A stretch of 64,000 nt of DNA from Lentzea nigeriaca (GCF_016907955.1 NZ_JAFBCX010000023.1:1-64000); one strand, 5' to 3'. Positions 7,617-19,626 are shown, numbered from the stretch's first letter. Notes: generated from the letters alone by a model not told the origin. Translations and numbers: made by a program.

Positions 7617-10109
7617 TCACATGACGGTGTCGGCGTACGTCATCAACGCTTCCTTCAGCTCGGACCGTGCCGTCACGCCGAGTTTGGGGAAGATCCGGTG
7701 CAGATGCGTGCTGACGGTGCGGTGTGACAGGTGCAGCCGCTCGCCGATCTCCTTGTTCGTCAGCCCGTCCGCGGCCATGCGCGCGATGGTCAGCTCGTGT
7801 TCGGTCAGGTCGCCGTTGCCGTTGCGGGATTCACCGGACGCCCTCAGCTCCTCACGGGCGCGTTCCGCCCAGCCCCTGGTGCCGAACGCCTCGAACGCCT
7901 CCGCTGCCGCCTTGAGGTGGGGCCTCGCCTGGACCGCCCGGCGTTGCCTGCGCAGCCAGGCGCCGAACGCGAGCTGGACGCGGGCCCGGTCCCAGCGCGA
8001 GCTCTTCGTTTCCAGCGCTGCCGTGAACAGGGTTTCGTCCTCTTCCAGGAGGGCGCGCGCATACCTCAGGCCGGCGGCGAGGGCCGGTGAGCTGGTGGCG
8101 GTGTCGAGCTCCTCGACGATCTTGCAGGCCTCATCCGCGTTGCCGCTGCGGGTGGCGGCTTCGACCAGTTCCGGCAGCACGTACCGGCGCAACGCCAGCT
8201 GGTAGGCGGGATCGGCGGGGTCGTGGATGCGGCGGACGGCGGCGAACGCGTCGGCGTAGCGGCCTTCCCCCAGCGCGGCGAGGCTTCTGGCGAGCTGCAC
8301 GGTGGCGAGGACGGGACGGGCGCCCGCGGCGAGGCCGATCCGTTCGGCTTCGGCGGCTTTCGTGGCCGCTTCGTCGTAGTCGCCTTTGAGGGCGGCGATC
8401 TCGGCCTGCACGGCGGCGGCCAGGCCGCGCATGAAGGGCTGCCGGGTCTCCTCGGCGAGTGCGGCGGCTTCCTCCGCCGCGGGTTCGGCGGCGGCGATGT
8501 CACCCAGGCGGGTCCGGCTCCAGGCTTCGACGGCCAGGGCCCTCGTCAGGAGTCCGAACTGGCCCTGGGCGCGCAGACCTCGTTGTGCGGCAACGGAAAA
8601 GCGCACCGACTCCTCGAACGCACCGACCTGCAGGGCCGCACTGCCGAGCAGGCGGCACGTCGCCGGATCGTCCGGCGTCCCCGAGCGGAGCGCCGCGATC
8701 ACCGCATCACCTTGCTCCACCGGGCTCACGTACGCGGCCATCGCCACCATGTGCGGATCAGCGGGGTCGACCGGCAACCTCGCCGCCACCGAGGAGATCC
8801 GTTGCCTGGCAGCCGTTCCCGGCTCGACCCAGAAGCACCGCATCGCGACGCTCCAGAAGATCCGCAGCCCCAGCTCGGCATCGCCGTCGCCCACCACGGC
8901 CTCGGCCAGCCCGGCCAGCTCGCCCGGTCCCGCGGTGCCTTCTCCCACCCCGTCGTCGAACGCGCTGGGCAGCCACGTCACCAACGCCCGCTCCCGCGGC
9001 GTGAGGTCCAGCCCGCGCACCTCCAGCAGGATCCTCTCGACGTCGTCACGGCTGCCCGCCTCCGCCGCCAGCTCGGCGGCCCGCAGCAGCCGGCCCGCCC
9101 GCTCGCCACCGTCGCCCAGCCGCGCTGCCCGTTCGAGTGCACGGATCGCGGCCGCCGCGCCACCACGCCGAAGTGCGCGGTCCGCGGTCTGTTCCAGCAG
9201 GTACGCCACGGTCTCGTCGGTGCCGGTGACCGCGTTGGCCAGGTGCCACGCCCGCCGGTCGGGCTCGTCGGTGGCGGCAAGCCGTTGGTGCGCCTCCCGG
9301 CGTTCGTCTGCGCTCGCCGCCTGCACGATCGCCGACCTGATCAGCGGGTGCCGGAACTCGCCGTCGCGGTCGACCAGTCTGGCCTCGACCGCCGGCACCA
9401 GGTCGCCGGCCGGTGTTCCGCCGAGTGCGGTCATGAGCAACGCCAGCCGCACGTCGGCGGGCAACGTCGCGGCGCGGGCGGCGAACGTCTCCTCCAGGGA
9501 CGTGCCGCCGAAGGGGAGTTCGGTGAGCGCCAACGGGTTTCCGGCGGCCTGGGCGAGCAGCCACTCCCGGCGTTCGGCGTCCAGATCGGGCGCGACGACG
9601 GTGAGCAGAGCGTGGGCGGCGCCGGGGGTCAACGGTTCCAAGGCGAGCACCGGCACGCCCGCGAACACCGGTGTCCTGGCGGCGACGACCAGCGTCGCCC
9701 CGGACAGCCGGCGTGCCACGAAACCCAGGACGTCCTGGCTCGCCTGGTCCAGCCAGTGCGCGTCGTCGACCAGGACGACGGCCTTGGCGGCGGTCAGGAG
9801 ATCGAGCGCGGCCAGGCCGACGAGGTGGACCGACGGCGCGGTGCCGTCGGCGAGCCCGAAGACGACCTCCAGCGCGGTGCGCCGCACACTGGACAAAGTG
9901 GACAGATCGAGGAACGGGTGCAGCACCTGGTGCAGCCCGGAGTACGGCAGGTCCTGTTCGGCCTCGACACCGACGACCACGTGGCCGTCGAGCGACCGCA
10001 GCAGCGCGGACTTGCCGACGCCGGGCTCGCCGACGACCAGCAGCGATCCACCCGACGCCACCAGTGCGGCCAGCCGTTCCTGCTCCCGCTCACGTCCGAC
10101 CAGCGACAC
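7617..10109 (-). CDS. LuxR family regulator, LAL type with AAA ATPase domain
   Basis: An 830-residue large ATP-binding LuxR (LAL/MalT-like) regulator. The N-terminus has VGREREQERL, then Walker A GEPGVGKSA (about 28-36) and Walker B VVLVDDAHWLD (about 115-125). The middle is a long helical TPR-like array rich in Ala and Glu. The last ~60 residues are a LuxR helix-turn-helix (LTEHELTIARMAADGLTNKE, then RTVSTHLHRIFPKLGV). LAL proteins activate transcription after binding ligand and ATP, often for catabolic or secondary-metabolite genes. The likely local target is the hydrolase immediately downstream. The start is GTG at 10109. Confidence 0.93.
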   Translation of the reverse strand: MSLVGREREQERLAALVASGGSLLVVGEPGVGKSALLRSLDGHVVVGVEAEQDLPYSGLHQVLHPFLDLSTLSSVRRTALEVVFGLADGTAPSVHLVGLAALDLLTAAKAVVLVDDAHWLDQASQDVLGFVARRLSGATLVVAARTPVFAGVPVLALEPLTPGAAHALLTVVAPDLDAERREWLLAQAAGNPLALTELPFGGTSLEETFAARAATLPADVRLALLMTALGGTPAGDLVPAVEARLVDRDGEFRHPLIRSAIVQAASADERREAHQRLAATDEPDRRAWHLANAVTGTDETVAYLLEQTADRALRRGGAAAAIRALERAARLGDGGERAGRLLRAAELAAEAGSRDDVERILLEVRGLDLTPRERALVTWLPSAFDDGVGEGTAGPGELAGLAEAVVGDGDAELGLRIFWSVAMRCFWVEPGTAARQRISSVAARLPVDPADPHMVAMAAYVSPVEQGDAVIAALRSGTPDDPATCRLLGSAALQVGAFEESVRFSVAAQRGLRAQGQFGLLTRALAVEAWSRTRLGDIAAAEPAAEEAAALAEETRQPFMRGLAAAVQAEIAALKGDYDEAATKAAEAERIGLAAGARPVLATVQLARSLAALGEGRYADAFAAVRRIHDPADPAYQLALRRYVLPELVEAATRSGNADEACKIVEELDTATSSPALAAGLRYARALLEEDETLFTAALETKSSRWDRARVQLAFGAWLRRQRRAVQARPHLKAAAEAFEAFGTRGWAERAREELRASGESRNGNGDLTEHELTIARMAADGLTNKEIGERLHLSHRTVSTHLHRIFPKLGVTARSELKEALMTYADTVM

Positions 10110-10144
10110 AGCACCCCGTTCGTCGACCCGTCCTGACCAGGGTG

Positions 10145-11029
10145 TCAGAAAGCCCAGACCGCGTGCGCGCCCGGCCCCACGACCAGCCTCGAGTTCCCGA
10201 GCACCTCCAGGTGCGGCGACACGGCGCGGTTCAGCGAGAACTCCACCCGCTTGAGCCCCGTCTGCCCCATCGCCACCTCGTCGAACCGGATCGTCGTGCC
10301 TCCCCGTGTCGCGACGACACCACCCGGTTCGGTCCGCACCGAGAAACCACCGGCGCGCAGCAACGGCGTGGTGGCGGCCAGGTCGCGCGCGGTCACCGCG
10401 ATCCGGATCAGGCTGATGTCGCGCATCAGCCTGTCCTTGTAGCGGTCGGGCAGGTAGCGGTCACGGCTGACGTCACCGGGAAAGCGCGCGGGACCGGTCT
10501 GGCCGCGCGGATCGGCGAAGTACTCGTCGCGGTACTCCATCGCCCAGGCGCCGAACCTGTCGTACTGCTCGGCCAGGTACAGCGCGTCGAACCACGGCAC
10601 GGGCTTGTGGTCGCCGAAGTCGCGGGTCTGCAGGAACTCGAACGGCGTCCGGCCGGCGGCGACGAGCCGCGACTTCACCGTGTCGATGTCACCGTCGCGT
10701 TCGGTCGAGAGCCCGAGCCCGGCAGACCCCAGCTCGCCGTCCTGACCGGGAACGTCGCCCACCCCGAAGAGCTCCAGGTAGGTCTCCCGGCCGCGCAGGT
10801 AGCGGCCGGTCCACACCTTGCCGTCGGCGCCGGTCGTGGTGCGGACCTCGAAGTCGGCGAACTCCCTGAGGTAGGAGGAGTGTTCGATCGCGTCGGCCGT
10901 GGCGCGGTCGAACGTTCCCCAGGAGTGGTTGTAGTACAACAGCTGTCGCTCCGCGGCCTGCGCCGGCCCGGCACCGGCCACGATCAGCAGAACGGTCAAG
11001 ATCACGCTGAACAAGCGTCGATTCCCCAT
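10145..11029 (-). CDS. secreted protein, DUF5829-like
   Basis: A 294-residue secreted protein with a signal peptide (RRLFSVILTVLLIVAGAGPAQA). The mature part begins LLYYNHSWGTFDRATADAIE and includes ADFEVRTTTGADGKVWTGRY and RETYLELFGVGD. These resemble DUF5829 proteins, which have a glyoxalase-like arrangement of strands and helices with no established activity. The C-terminal third (RIAVTARDLAATTPLLRAGG, then TIRFDEV) also looks like a vicinal-oxygen-chelate half. It lies between the LAL gene and merR on the same strand with short gaps. The family assignment is from memory of family patterns and is moderately certain. Confidence 0.62.
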   Translation of the reverse strand: MGNRRLFSVILTVLLIVAGAGPAQAAERQLLYYNHSWGTFDRATADAIEHSSYLREFADFEVRTTTGADGKVWTGRYLRGRETYLELFGVGDVPGQDGELGSAGLGLSTERDGDIDTVKSRLVAAGRTPFEFLQTRDFGDHKPVPWFDALYLAEQYDRFGAWAMEYRDEYFADPRGQTGPARFPGDVSRDRYLPDRYKDRLMRDISLIRIAVTARDLAATTPLLRAGGFSVRTEPGGVVATRGGTTIRFDEVAMGQTGLKRVEFSLNRAVSPHLEVLGNSRLVVGPGAHAVWAF

Positions 11030-11051
11030 GAAACGATCCTAGGACGGGGGC

Positions 11052-11750
11052 TCACTGGAACGACGCCATTCGGTTCCACGCCGGAGACGACGCACCGGCC
11101 GCCTCCATCGCCAGCGCCGTGATCTCGGGGTCCGCCAACGGCATCGGCGGCCGCGTCGACATCCACGCGGCTGCCCGCTTCGCCAGCGCGGGCAGCCGCG
11201 GATCGTCCGGCGCCCAGTCGAAGGCCTCGTCGTAGGCGAGGTAGATCTGCCGGAACTCGGGATCCGCCAACGCCTCGGCCTTGTCCGCGAGCCACACCGC
11301 CGCCTCGTCCGGCGCCACGGTCTGCATGAGCACCCAGATGTCGCGTTCCATCCGCACGCCCCGCTCGCTCACGCCGATCTCGCTCAGCCGCTCCAGCATC
11401 GCCGCGGCTTCGGCGGACACGAACAACTCGTTGCCCGCCTTCAACCGCACCACCCGTTCCCGCGCGAGCCGGATCTCCTCCTCACGGCGGCGGAGCGCCT
11501 CGTCGATCTCGGTGATCGACGAGGCGAACTCCTCCTCCCCCGCCGCAAGGAGTTCCCTGACGCGGGCGAGCGGCACCCCGGCCTCGGCGAGCGTGCGGAT
11601 CTTGACCAGGTCGATCGCGTCCTGCGCGCTGTACCGCCGATATCCCGAGTGATCACGCTCGGGTTCCGGCAGCAGCCCCACCTTGTGGTAGTGCCGGACC
11701 GCCTTGATCGTGACGCCCGCGTACCGGGCGAGCTGGCCGATCGTGATCAT
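11052..11750 (-). CDS. MerR family transcriptional regulator
   Basis: A 232-residue MerR regulator. Residues 1-70 are the winged helix (TIGQLARYAGVTIKAVRHYH, HSGYRRYSAQDAIDLVKIRT). A coiled-coil dimer helix follows (about 85-125, rich in Glu and Arg), then a helical C-terminal effector domain without obvious metal-binding cysteines. It starts seven bases after the end of the serine hydrolase gene on the same strand, so the two form an operon. The operon promoter carries a perfect MerR-type dyad at 13079-13097, which indicates autoregulation. The ligand is unknown. Confidence 0.93.
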   Translation of the reverse strand: MITIGQLARYAGVTIKAVRHYHKVGLLPEPERDHSGYRRYSAQDAIDLVKIRTLAEAGVPLARVRELLAAGEEEFASSITEIDEALRRREEEIRLARERVVRLKAGNELFVSAEAAAMLERLSEIGVSERGVRMERDIWVLMQTVAPDEAAVWLADKAEALADPEFRQIYLAYDEAFDWAPDDPRLPALAKRAAAWMSTRPPMPLADPEITALAMEAAGASSPAWNRMASFQ

Positions 11751-11757
11751 TGCGCCA

Positions 11758-13062
11758 TCATTTCACCCGGCCGAACATGCGACCGGCGAGATCGACCCCG
11801 ACGATCGCACCGCTGTCGTCGCGGGTGAAGAACCCGCGCTGCCCGGTGAACGCGCCGTCCGTGATCACGTACTCGTCGTCGGGCAGCAACCCCATCGGGA
11901 ACGGCGCGTGGTCGGCCGGCAGCTCCATCTCGGCGGACTCCCGGATCTCCGGCCGGATCAGCACTTCCAGCACCAGCCCGCTGCCGGTGTCGTCGATCGT
12001 CATGACCATGGCGTCGTTGTCGTAGTTTCCCGCGACCTCTCGCGCGGCTTCCGCGTTGTACGGCAACGGCTCCGGATCCCGGTCCACCACACCGATGTAG
12101 TGCTCCAACGCACGGCGCACCATCGCCTGGTTGAACGGAATCCCGTCCGGCCCCTGGTTCGCGATCGACACCACCGCGAAGTTCAGTGACGGCACGATCA
12201 GCAGCTCGGCGAACTGCCCGTTGGACGAACCGCCGTGCCCGATCGCGGCCACCCCGTCGATCTCGCGCAGGAACCAGCAGACGCCGATCGCGTCACCGAG
12301 GTTGCTGCCGCGCAACACCGCCGTCGGCCGACGCATCGCGGCGAGATCCACACCGGCACCGTCACCGAGGTGAAAACGCGCCCACGCGAGGAGATCCGCG
12401 ACCGAGGCCGCGATGCCACCGCCGGGGTTGTTGGCCCGCCAGTGCCGCCAAGGCCGCGCGATTTCACCCTTCTCGTGCCCGACGGCGAACCGGCGCGTCA
12501 TCACCGCGTCCCGGTCGAAGTGCGTGTTGCCCAACCCCAGCGGCTCCAGCAGCAACGACGTCACGGCCTGCTCGTAGGTCTGCCCGGTGACGTTCTCGAT
12601 GATCCGCCCGGCGAGGTTGTACCCGGACTGGCTGTAGGAAGGCCGTTCGCCGACCTCCCCGACCAGCTTCAGCGTGGCGAGCTCCGCCACGTGCCGCTGC
12701 AGCGCGTCGTCACCCTCGCCGGTGTCGGCCAGCGTGCCCCAGTCGAGCCCGGACGTGTGGTTGAGCAGCTGCCGCACGGTGAACTCGCGGCCGTCGGCGA
12801 GCCTCAGCTCCGGCACGTACTCGCGGACCGGCGCGTCCAGCGAGACCCTGCCCTGCGCAACCAGCTTCATGATCGCGGTCGCGGTGTAGGTCTTGGTGAC
12901 CGAGCCGAGCAGGAAGAGCGTGTCCACGTTGACCGGCAACGGGTTCTCGACGCTCGTGACGCCGTGGCAGAAGAAGTGCTCCTGTCCGTCGTGGAAGACG
13001 CCGACGGCGGCGCCGGGGATGTCGAAGCGGGCGGCGGCCTCTGCGATGAAGTCGTTGTTCAT
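11758..13062 (-). CDS. serine hydrolase, beta-lactamase / DD-peptidase fold
   Basis: A 434-residue penicillin-binding-protein-like serine hydrolase with no signal peptide. The SxxK motif is in LLGSVTKTYTA (about residue 60). The second motif reads SYSQSGYNLAG, with Gln where most family members have Asn (Y-S-N). The third is HGGSSNGQ (HxG type). A C-terminal domain follows (about 330-434). Members include esterases, D-amino-acid amidases and DD-peptidases, so the substrate is open. The start is ATG 13062; an upstream extension into the promoter dyad is rejected. It is first in an operon with the MerR gene. Confidence 0.88.
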   Translation of the reverse strand: MNNDFIAEAAARFDIPGAAVGVFHDGQEHFFCHGVTSVENPLPVNVDTLFLLGSVTKTYTATAIMKLVAQGRVSLDAPVREYVPELRLADGREFTVRQLLNHTSGLDWGTLADTGEGDDALQRHVAELATLKLVGEVGERPSYSQSGYNLAGRIIENVTGQTYEQAVTSLLLEPLGLGNTHFDRDAVMTRRFAVGHEKGEIARPWRHWRANNPGGGIAASVADLLAWARFHLGDGAGVDLAAMRRPTAVLRGSNLGDAIGVCWFLREIDGVAAIGHGGSSNGQFAELLIVPSLNFAVVSIANQGPDGIPFNQAMVRRALEHYIGVVDRDPEPLPYNAEAAREVAGNYDNDAMVMTIDDTGSGLVLEVLIRPEIRESAEMELPADHAPFPMGLLPDDEYVITDGAFTGQRGFFTRDDSGAIVGVDLAGRMFGRVK

Positions 13063-13078
13063 GGCAGTAACCCTCGAA

Positions 13079-13097
13079 CCTTGACCCTGGGTCAAGG
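13079..13097 (-). promoter_or_regulatory. MerR-type operator in the serine hydrolase-merR promoter
   Basis: A perfect 19-base palindrome, CCTTGACCC-T-GGGTCAAGG, starts 16 bases upstream of the serine hydrolase ATG. On the transcribed (minus) strand a TTGACC box (13101-13096) precedes and overlaps its edge. Dyads of this form between -35 and -10 are typical of promoters activated by MerR proteins. The -10 element is not obvious. The operator abuts the stop codon of the upstream HEAT-repeat gene. Confidence 0.8.
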
Positions 13098-14750
13098 TCA
13101 AGCGTGTGATTCGATGCGCTTGATCGCGATCTTGGCGGCCGCCCTGACCCGTGGATCGGGGTCGGCGAGCAAGCGGCGGACGTGCTCGGCGCCCGCGGGA
13201 TCGCGCAGGCGGCCGTAGGCCTCCGCGGCACGGGCCCGCACCATCGCGTCGGCGTGCCCGGTCGCCTGCTCCAGCCGACCGTGGCTCCACTCCGGCTTGT
13301 GGCCGAGCAACCACACATAGGCACGCACGATCCGTGGATCGAACGAGGGATACCACTGCTGGGCACCTTCGATGCGGGCGAGGCCACGTCCCGCCGCATA
13401 GCGAACCGCCTTGTCGTCGTGGTGCTCGAACAGATGCCACAGCGTCGGCAACGCGCGAGGATCACCGATGCGGGCCAGCGCGTCGGCCGCCCCTGCGGCG
13501 TGCCGGGTGTCGCAGAGGCGGATCAGCTGGGTCACCGCACGACCGTCGCCCCGCCGGGCGAGCACCCGCGCCGCCCGGTCCCGCACCAGCACACTCGGGT
13601 CGTCGCACGCCGTGATCGCCACGTCGACGACGTCGTCGCCGCCGATCCGATCGAGCGCTCGCAGGGCGTGGTCCCGCACGTCCGGGTTGCGGTGTCCGGC
13701 CAGCTCGACCAGCGTCGGCACCGCTTCGGCGGACCCGATCTTGCCCAGGGCCTCGATCTGCGGGACCGGGATCTGTGCGGTCCGTGCGCTCTCGCACAAC
13801 GGCCGAACCGCCTCGACGATCCGGAGCTCCCCCAGCGCGAACGAGGCTTCGTACGACCACATCGGGTCGGGCAGCGCTTCGATCAGCCGGGGAACGAGTT
13901 CTGCCGCGTGCCGGAACAACCAGGCGCGGTCGTTGCGCCACGGCACGTCCAGCGGGCTGACCACCCACTCCTCCAAGGCGGCTTCCGCGTGCGGCCCGCC
14001 GATCGAGGCCAGCCGGGCTCGTGCGCTGGGGCGAACCCAGCGCCACCGCGGTTCCGGCCTGAGCATGACGGTGCGCAGGACCTCGATCTCGTGCTCGTCC
14101 CCCGCGCCGTCCAGTGCCTCGATCGCGGCGTTGGCAGCCAACGGGGCGCCCTCGGAGATCTTGCGCAGCAGACGTTCCCGGTCCAGCCGTCCGGCTCGGC
14201 GAGCGGCCAGCACCGCGATGTAGGTCTCCCAGTCGTCGTCGGAGTCCCACCACAGTTCGGCCAGCTCCGCCACCGCCGGGGTGTTCAGGTCGATCGGCCT
14301 GGCGAACAGGTCGCTGAGGGCTCGTCTGGCCTCGACGTCGCGCCGTTGCGCGTAATCGGTGAGCAACTGCGGCAGCATGCCCACGTCCATCAGCACCACG
14401 GGTTGCCATGAGCTCTTGAAGGGGGCGACGGCCTCCAGCGCCTCGTGCACGAGGACGGCGTCGGGGACCCGTCGCACCTTCGCGGGCGACGGCTTCGACC
14501 AGCCGGGCTCCGGCTGCAACGCCTCCACCGCACGGAGAACGCGCGGATGGATGCCCAGGCGGGCCAGGTCCACCCCGGTCGAGGGAACGGCGTGCAACCA
14601 CGCCGCCTGCACGGCCACCCAGCCGCCACCCCGCTCCTCGACGGCGCGAGCGAGGCGTTCCAGCTGATCCGAGAACAGCTCACCGCTGCCGGTGAGCTGC
14701 CCTCGGTGTGCACGCCTCGCGATCCGGCGCGCCTTCGCGATCCCCATCAC
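13098..14750 (-). CDS. HEAT-repeat protein with degenerate RelA/SpoT-like HD region
   Basis: A 550-residue protein. The first ~75 residues resemble the HD-hydrolase start of RelA/SpoT proteins (ARRIARRAHRGQLTGSGELF, then VAVQAAWLHAVPSTG). The HD pair has become His-Ala, so phosphohydrolase activity is unlikely. From about residue 250 to the end there are tandem HEAT/Armadillo-like helical repeats, for example VPTLVELAGHRNPDVRDHAL and DALARIGDPRALPTLW. Such solenoids mediate protein-protein contacts. The GTG at 14750 is directly followed by ATG, either of which may be used. Function is unknown; a scaffold or adaptor is most likely. The 3' end abuts the MerR operator. Confidence 0.8.
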   Translation of the reverse strand: MMGIAKARRIARRAHRGQLTGSGELFSDQLERLARAVEERGGGWVAVQAAWLHAVPSTGVDLARLGIHPRVLRAVEALQPEPGWSKPSPAKVRRVPDAVLVHEALEAVAPFKSSWQPVVLMDVGMLPQLLTDYAQRRDVEARRALSDLFARPIDLNTPAVAELAELWWDSDDDWETYIAVLAARRAGRLDRERLLRKISEGAPLAANAAIEALDGAGDEHEIEVLRTVMLRPEPRWRWVRPSARARLASIGGPHAEAALEEWVVSPLDVPWRNDRAWLFRHAAELVPRLIEALPDPMWSYEASFALGELRIVEAVRPLCESARTAQIPVPQIEALGKIGSAEAVPTLVELAGHRNPDVRDHALRALDRIGGDDVVDVAITACDDPSVLVRDRAARVLARRGDGRAVTQLIRLCDTRHAAGAADALARIGDPRALPTLWHLFEHHDDKAVRYAAGRGLARIEGAQQWYPSFDPRIVRAYVWLLGHKPEWSHGRLEQATGHADAMVRARAAEAYGRLRDPAGAEHVRRLLADPDPRVRAAAKIAIKRIESHA

Positions 14751-14800
14751 GTCATTGAACAGGACTCACGGAATCCAGTGGTTCCCGCTTACCGTGATCA

Positions 14801-14938
14801 TCACCGACAGCTGGATGCTCGCGCCGAATTACGCGTTCTGTCGATCGGTGTGTTCAGCATCCTGTTCCACAACGCGCCGCTGTCGATCTGCGAGCCGTCC
14901 GGGTTGTAACCGACGATGATCCTGCTCGGGTCGCTACT
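14801..14938 (-). pseudogene. gene remnant without start codon
   Basis: Downstream of the patatin gene on the same strand, a frame reads SRIIVGYNPDGSQIDSGALW and continues NRMLNTPIDRTRN before a TGA at 14801-14803. Third positions are mostly G/C and the composition looks like real protein, but there is no usable ATG, GTG or TTG start or ribosome-binding site. I read it as a fragment of a decayed gene. The family is not recognised. Confidence 0.3.
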
Positions 14939-14948
14939 GCGCGTTCGG

Positions 14949-15788
14949 TCAGCTCCACACCTCCCGAACCGCTTCGACGACCGAGGCGGCCTGCGCGCGG
15001 CCCGCTTCCGCGGCCGGCTTGCGGCGGGCCGGGTCCAGCAGATTCGGCCCTATCGCCGCCAGAGCGGCCTGGTCGGGGCTCACGACGACCGACGGCACGC
15101 CCAGCTTGGCCGCCTGCGCCTGAGGCGTCGCGGCGGCGCTCGCGGCCCTGGTCAACGGCGCCACGACCACGACTCGTGAGCACCCGGCGGCGAGATCGAC
15201 GTTGGCCGCCGACCGCATCCCGCCGTCCATGTACCGGTGGCCGTCGATCGTCACGGGCGGCCACACCAGCGGCACCGCGCAGCTCGACGCGACCGCCTTC
15301 ACCAGCGGCACCCCGCTGTCCCGGTCGAACGCGACGAACCTGCCGTCCGCGGTGTCGACAGCGGTCACCTTCAGCGCGCGGTCCGGCCAGTCCTGAATGG
15401 ACAGTCGGTGCGCGAACACCTCGAGCCGCGACTCCTCCGACGGCGTCCGGGCTTTCACCGCGGCACGACCCAGCCGCGCGCGCTTCTGGGCGGGAGTTCC
15501 CGGCATCACGTAGGAAAGCACGTAGCGGACCAGCATCCACCTGGTCAGCCGGGCCGGAATCTCCCCGTCGGGCGGCAACAACTGACTCGCGTACAGGTCG
15601 CTCACCGAGACACCACCGGCCAGCTGCGTCGCCACCACCGACCCGGCGGACGTCCCCACTAACAGGTCCGCCTCCGCGAGGTCGACTCCCGCTTCCGCGA
15701 GCCCCTGAAGAATCCCTGTCTCCCAAGCGATCCCGGTGACGCCACCGCCGCCCAGCACCAACGCGCGCTTCTCTGTCACGAGGTCCAT
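14949..15788 (-). CDS. patatin-like phospholipase
   Basis: A 279-residue patatin-family lipid acyl hydrolase. The oxyanion-hole motif GGGGVTG is near residue 12, the nucleophile elbow is GTSAGS (Ser about 45) and the catalytic-dyad Asp is in YMDGGMRS (about 198). There is no signal peptide, so it probably acts in the cytoplasm or on the inner membrane face. The ATG at 15788 is chosen because the catalytic fold starts just after it. It is divergent from metH, sharing the upstream region with the riboswitch. Confidence 0.9.
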   Translation of the reverse strand: MDLVTEKRALVLGGGGVTGIAWETGILQGLAEAGVDLAEADLLVGTSAGSVVATQLAGGVSVSDLYASQLLPPDGEIPARLTRWMLVRYVLSYVMPGTPAQKRARLGRAAVKARTPSEESRLEVFAHRLSIQDWPDRALKVTAVDTADGRFVAFDRDSGVPLVKAVASSCAVPLVWPPVTIDGHRYMDGGMRSAANVDLAAGCSRVVVVAPLTRAASAAATPQAQAAKLGVPSVVVSPDQAALAAIGPNLLDPARRKPAAEAGRAQAASVVEAVREVWS

Positions 15789-15845
15789 CCTAAGAAGTGA
15801 GACAGGTTCCTGAACCATGGTCACCCTTGGTAGCCTGGAACGCGA

Positions 15846-15920
15846 GGCCGAGAAGCGCTGCAACGGGCCCATGTGCCCGCCACGCTCGGTTTCGCACCAC
15901 CACGAACAAGGGCGCTTCCG
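15846..15920 (+). promoter_or_regulatory. S-adenosylhomocysteine (SAH) riboswitch
   Basis: Matches the SAH riboswitch architecture. P1: CCGAG (15848-15852) pairs with CTCGG (15885-15889). The conserved core GCGCTGCAAC lies at 15855-15864. P2: CGGGC (15864-15868) pairs with GCCCG (15875-15879), followed by the conserved CCAC-type segment. Pseudoknot P4: AAGCGC (15853-15858) pairs with GCGCTT (15912-15917). The element ends just before the metH ribosome-binding site (CGGGAG, about 15927-15932). SAH riboswitches turn on SAH-recycling genes when SAH accumulates. Confidence 0.9.
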
Positions 15921-15937
15921 ACCTTTCGGGAGCGCGC

Positions 15938-19510
<3,573 letters not shown>

Positions 19511-19524
19511 CGGTTCGGTAACGT

Positions 19525-19536
19525 GAAAGCGCTTCC
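19525..19536 (+). promoter_or_regulatory. LacI/CcpA-like dyad upstream of binding-protein gene
   Basis: GAAAGC-GCTTCC is a near-perfect dyad with the central CG typical of LacI-family operators. It lies 91 bases upstream of a sugar-binding-type lipoprotein gene. No LacI regulator is encoded nearby, so the call rests on the motif and position only. Confidence 0.35.
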
Positions 19537-19571
19537 CGGTGTTGGGAGGCGTCATCCCGATTTGGCACCAG

Positions 19572-19586
19572 CCGATGTAGCATCGG
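19572..19586 (+). terminator. small hairpin after metH
   Basis: CCGATG-tag-CATCGG forms a six-base-pair stem with a three-base loop 62 bases after the metH stop and 41 bases before the next start. There is no T-run, so it is a weak or Rho-assisted terminator candidate. Confidence 0.4.
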
Positions 19587-19626
19587 GCCGCTCTGGATCA
19601 AACGTCGAGCGAGCCCGAGGTCATGC

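Noticed and set aside
14445..14919. Forward frames across the gap after the HEAT-repeat gene
   Set aside because: They are shadows of the HEAT gene or lack codon bias and a ribosome-binding site; the minus-strand remnant is the better reading.
15846..15937. Cobalamin riboswitch ahead of metH
   Set aside because: No B12-box or the ~200-base cobalamin aptamer; the pairing fits the compact SAH aptamer.
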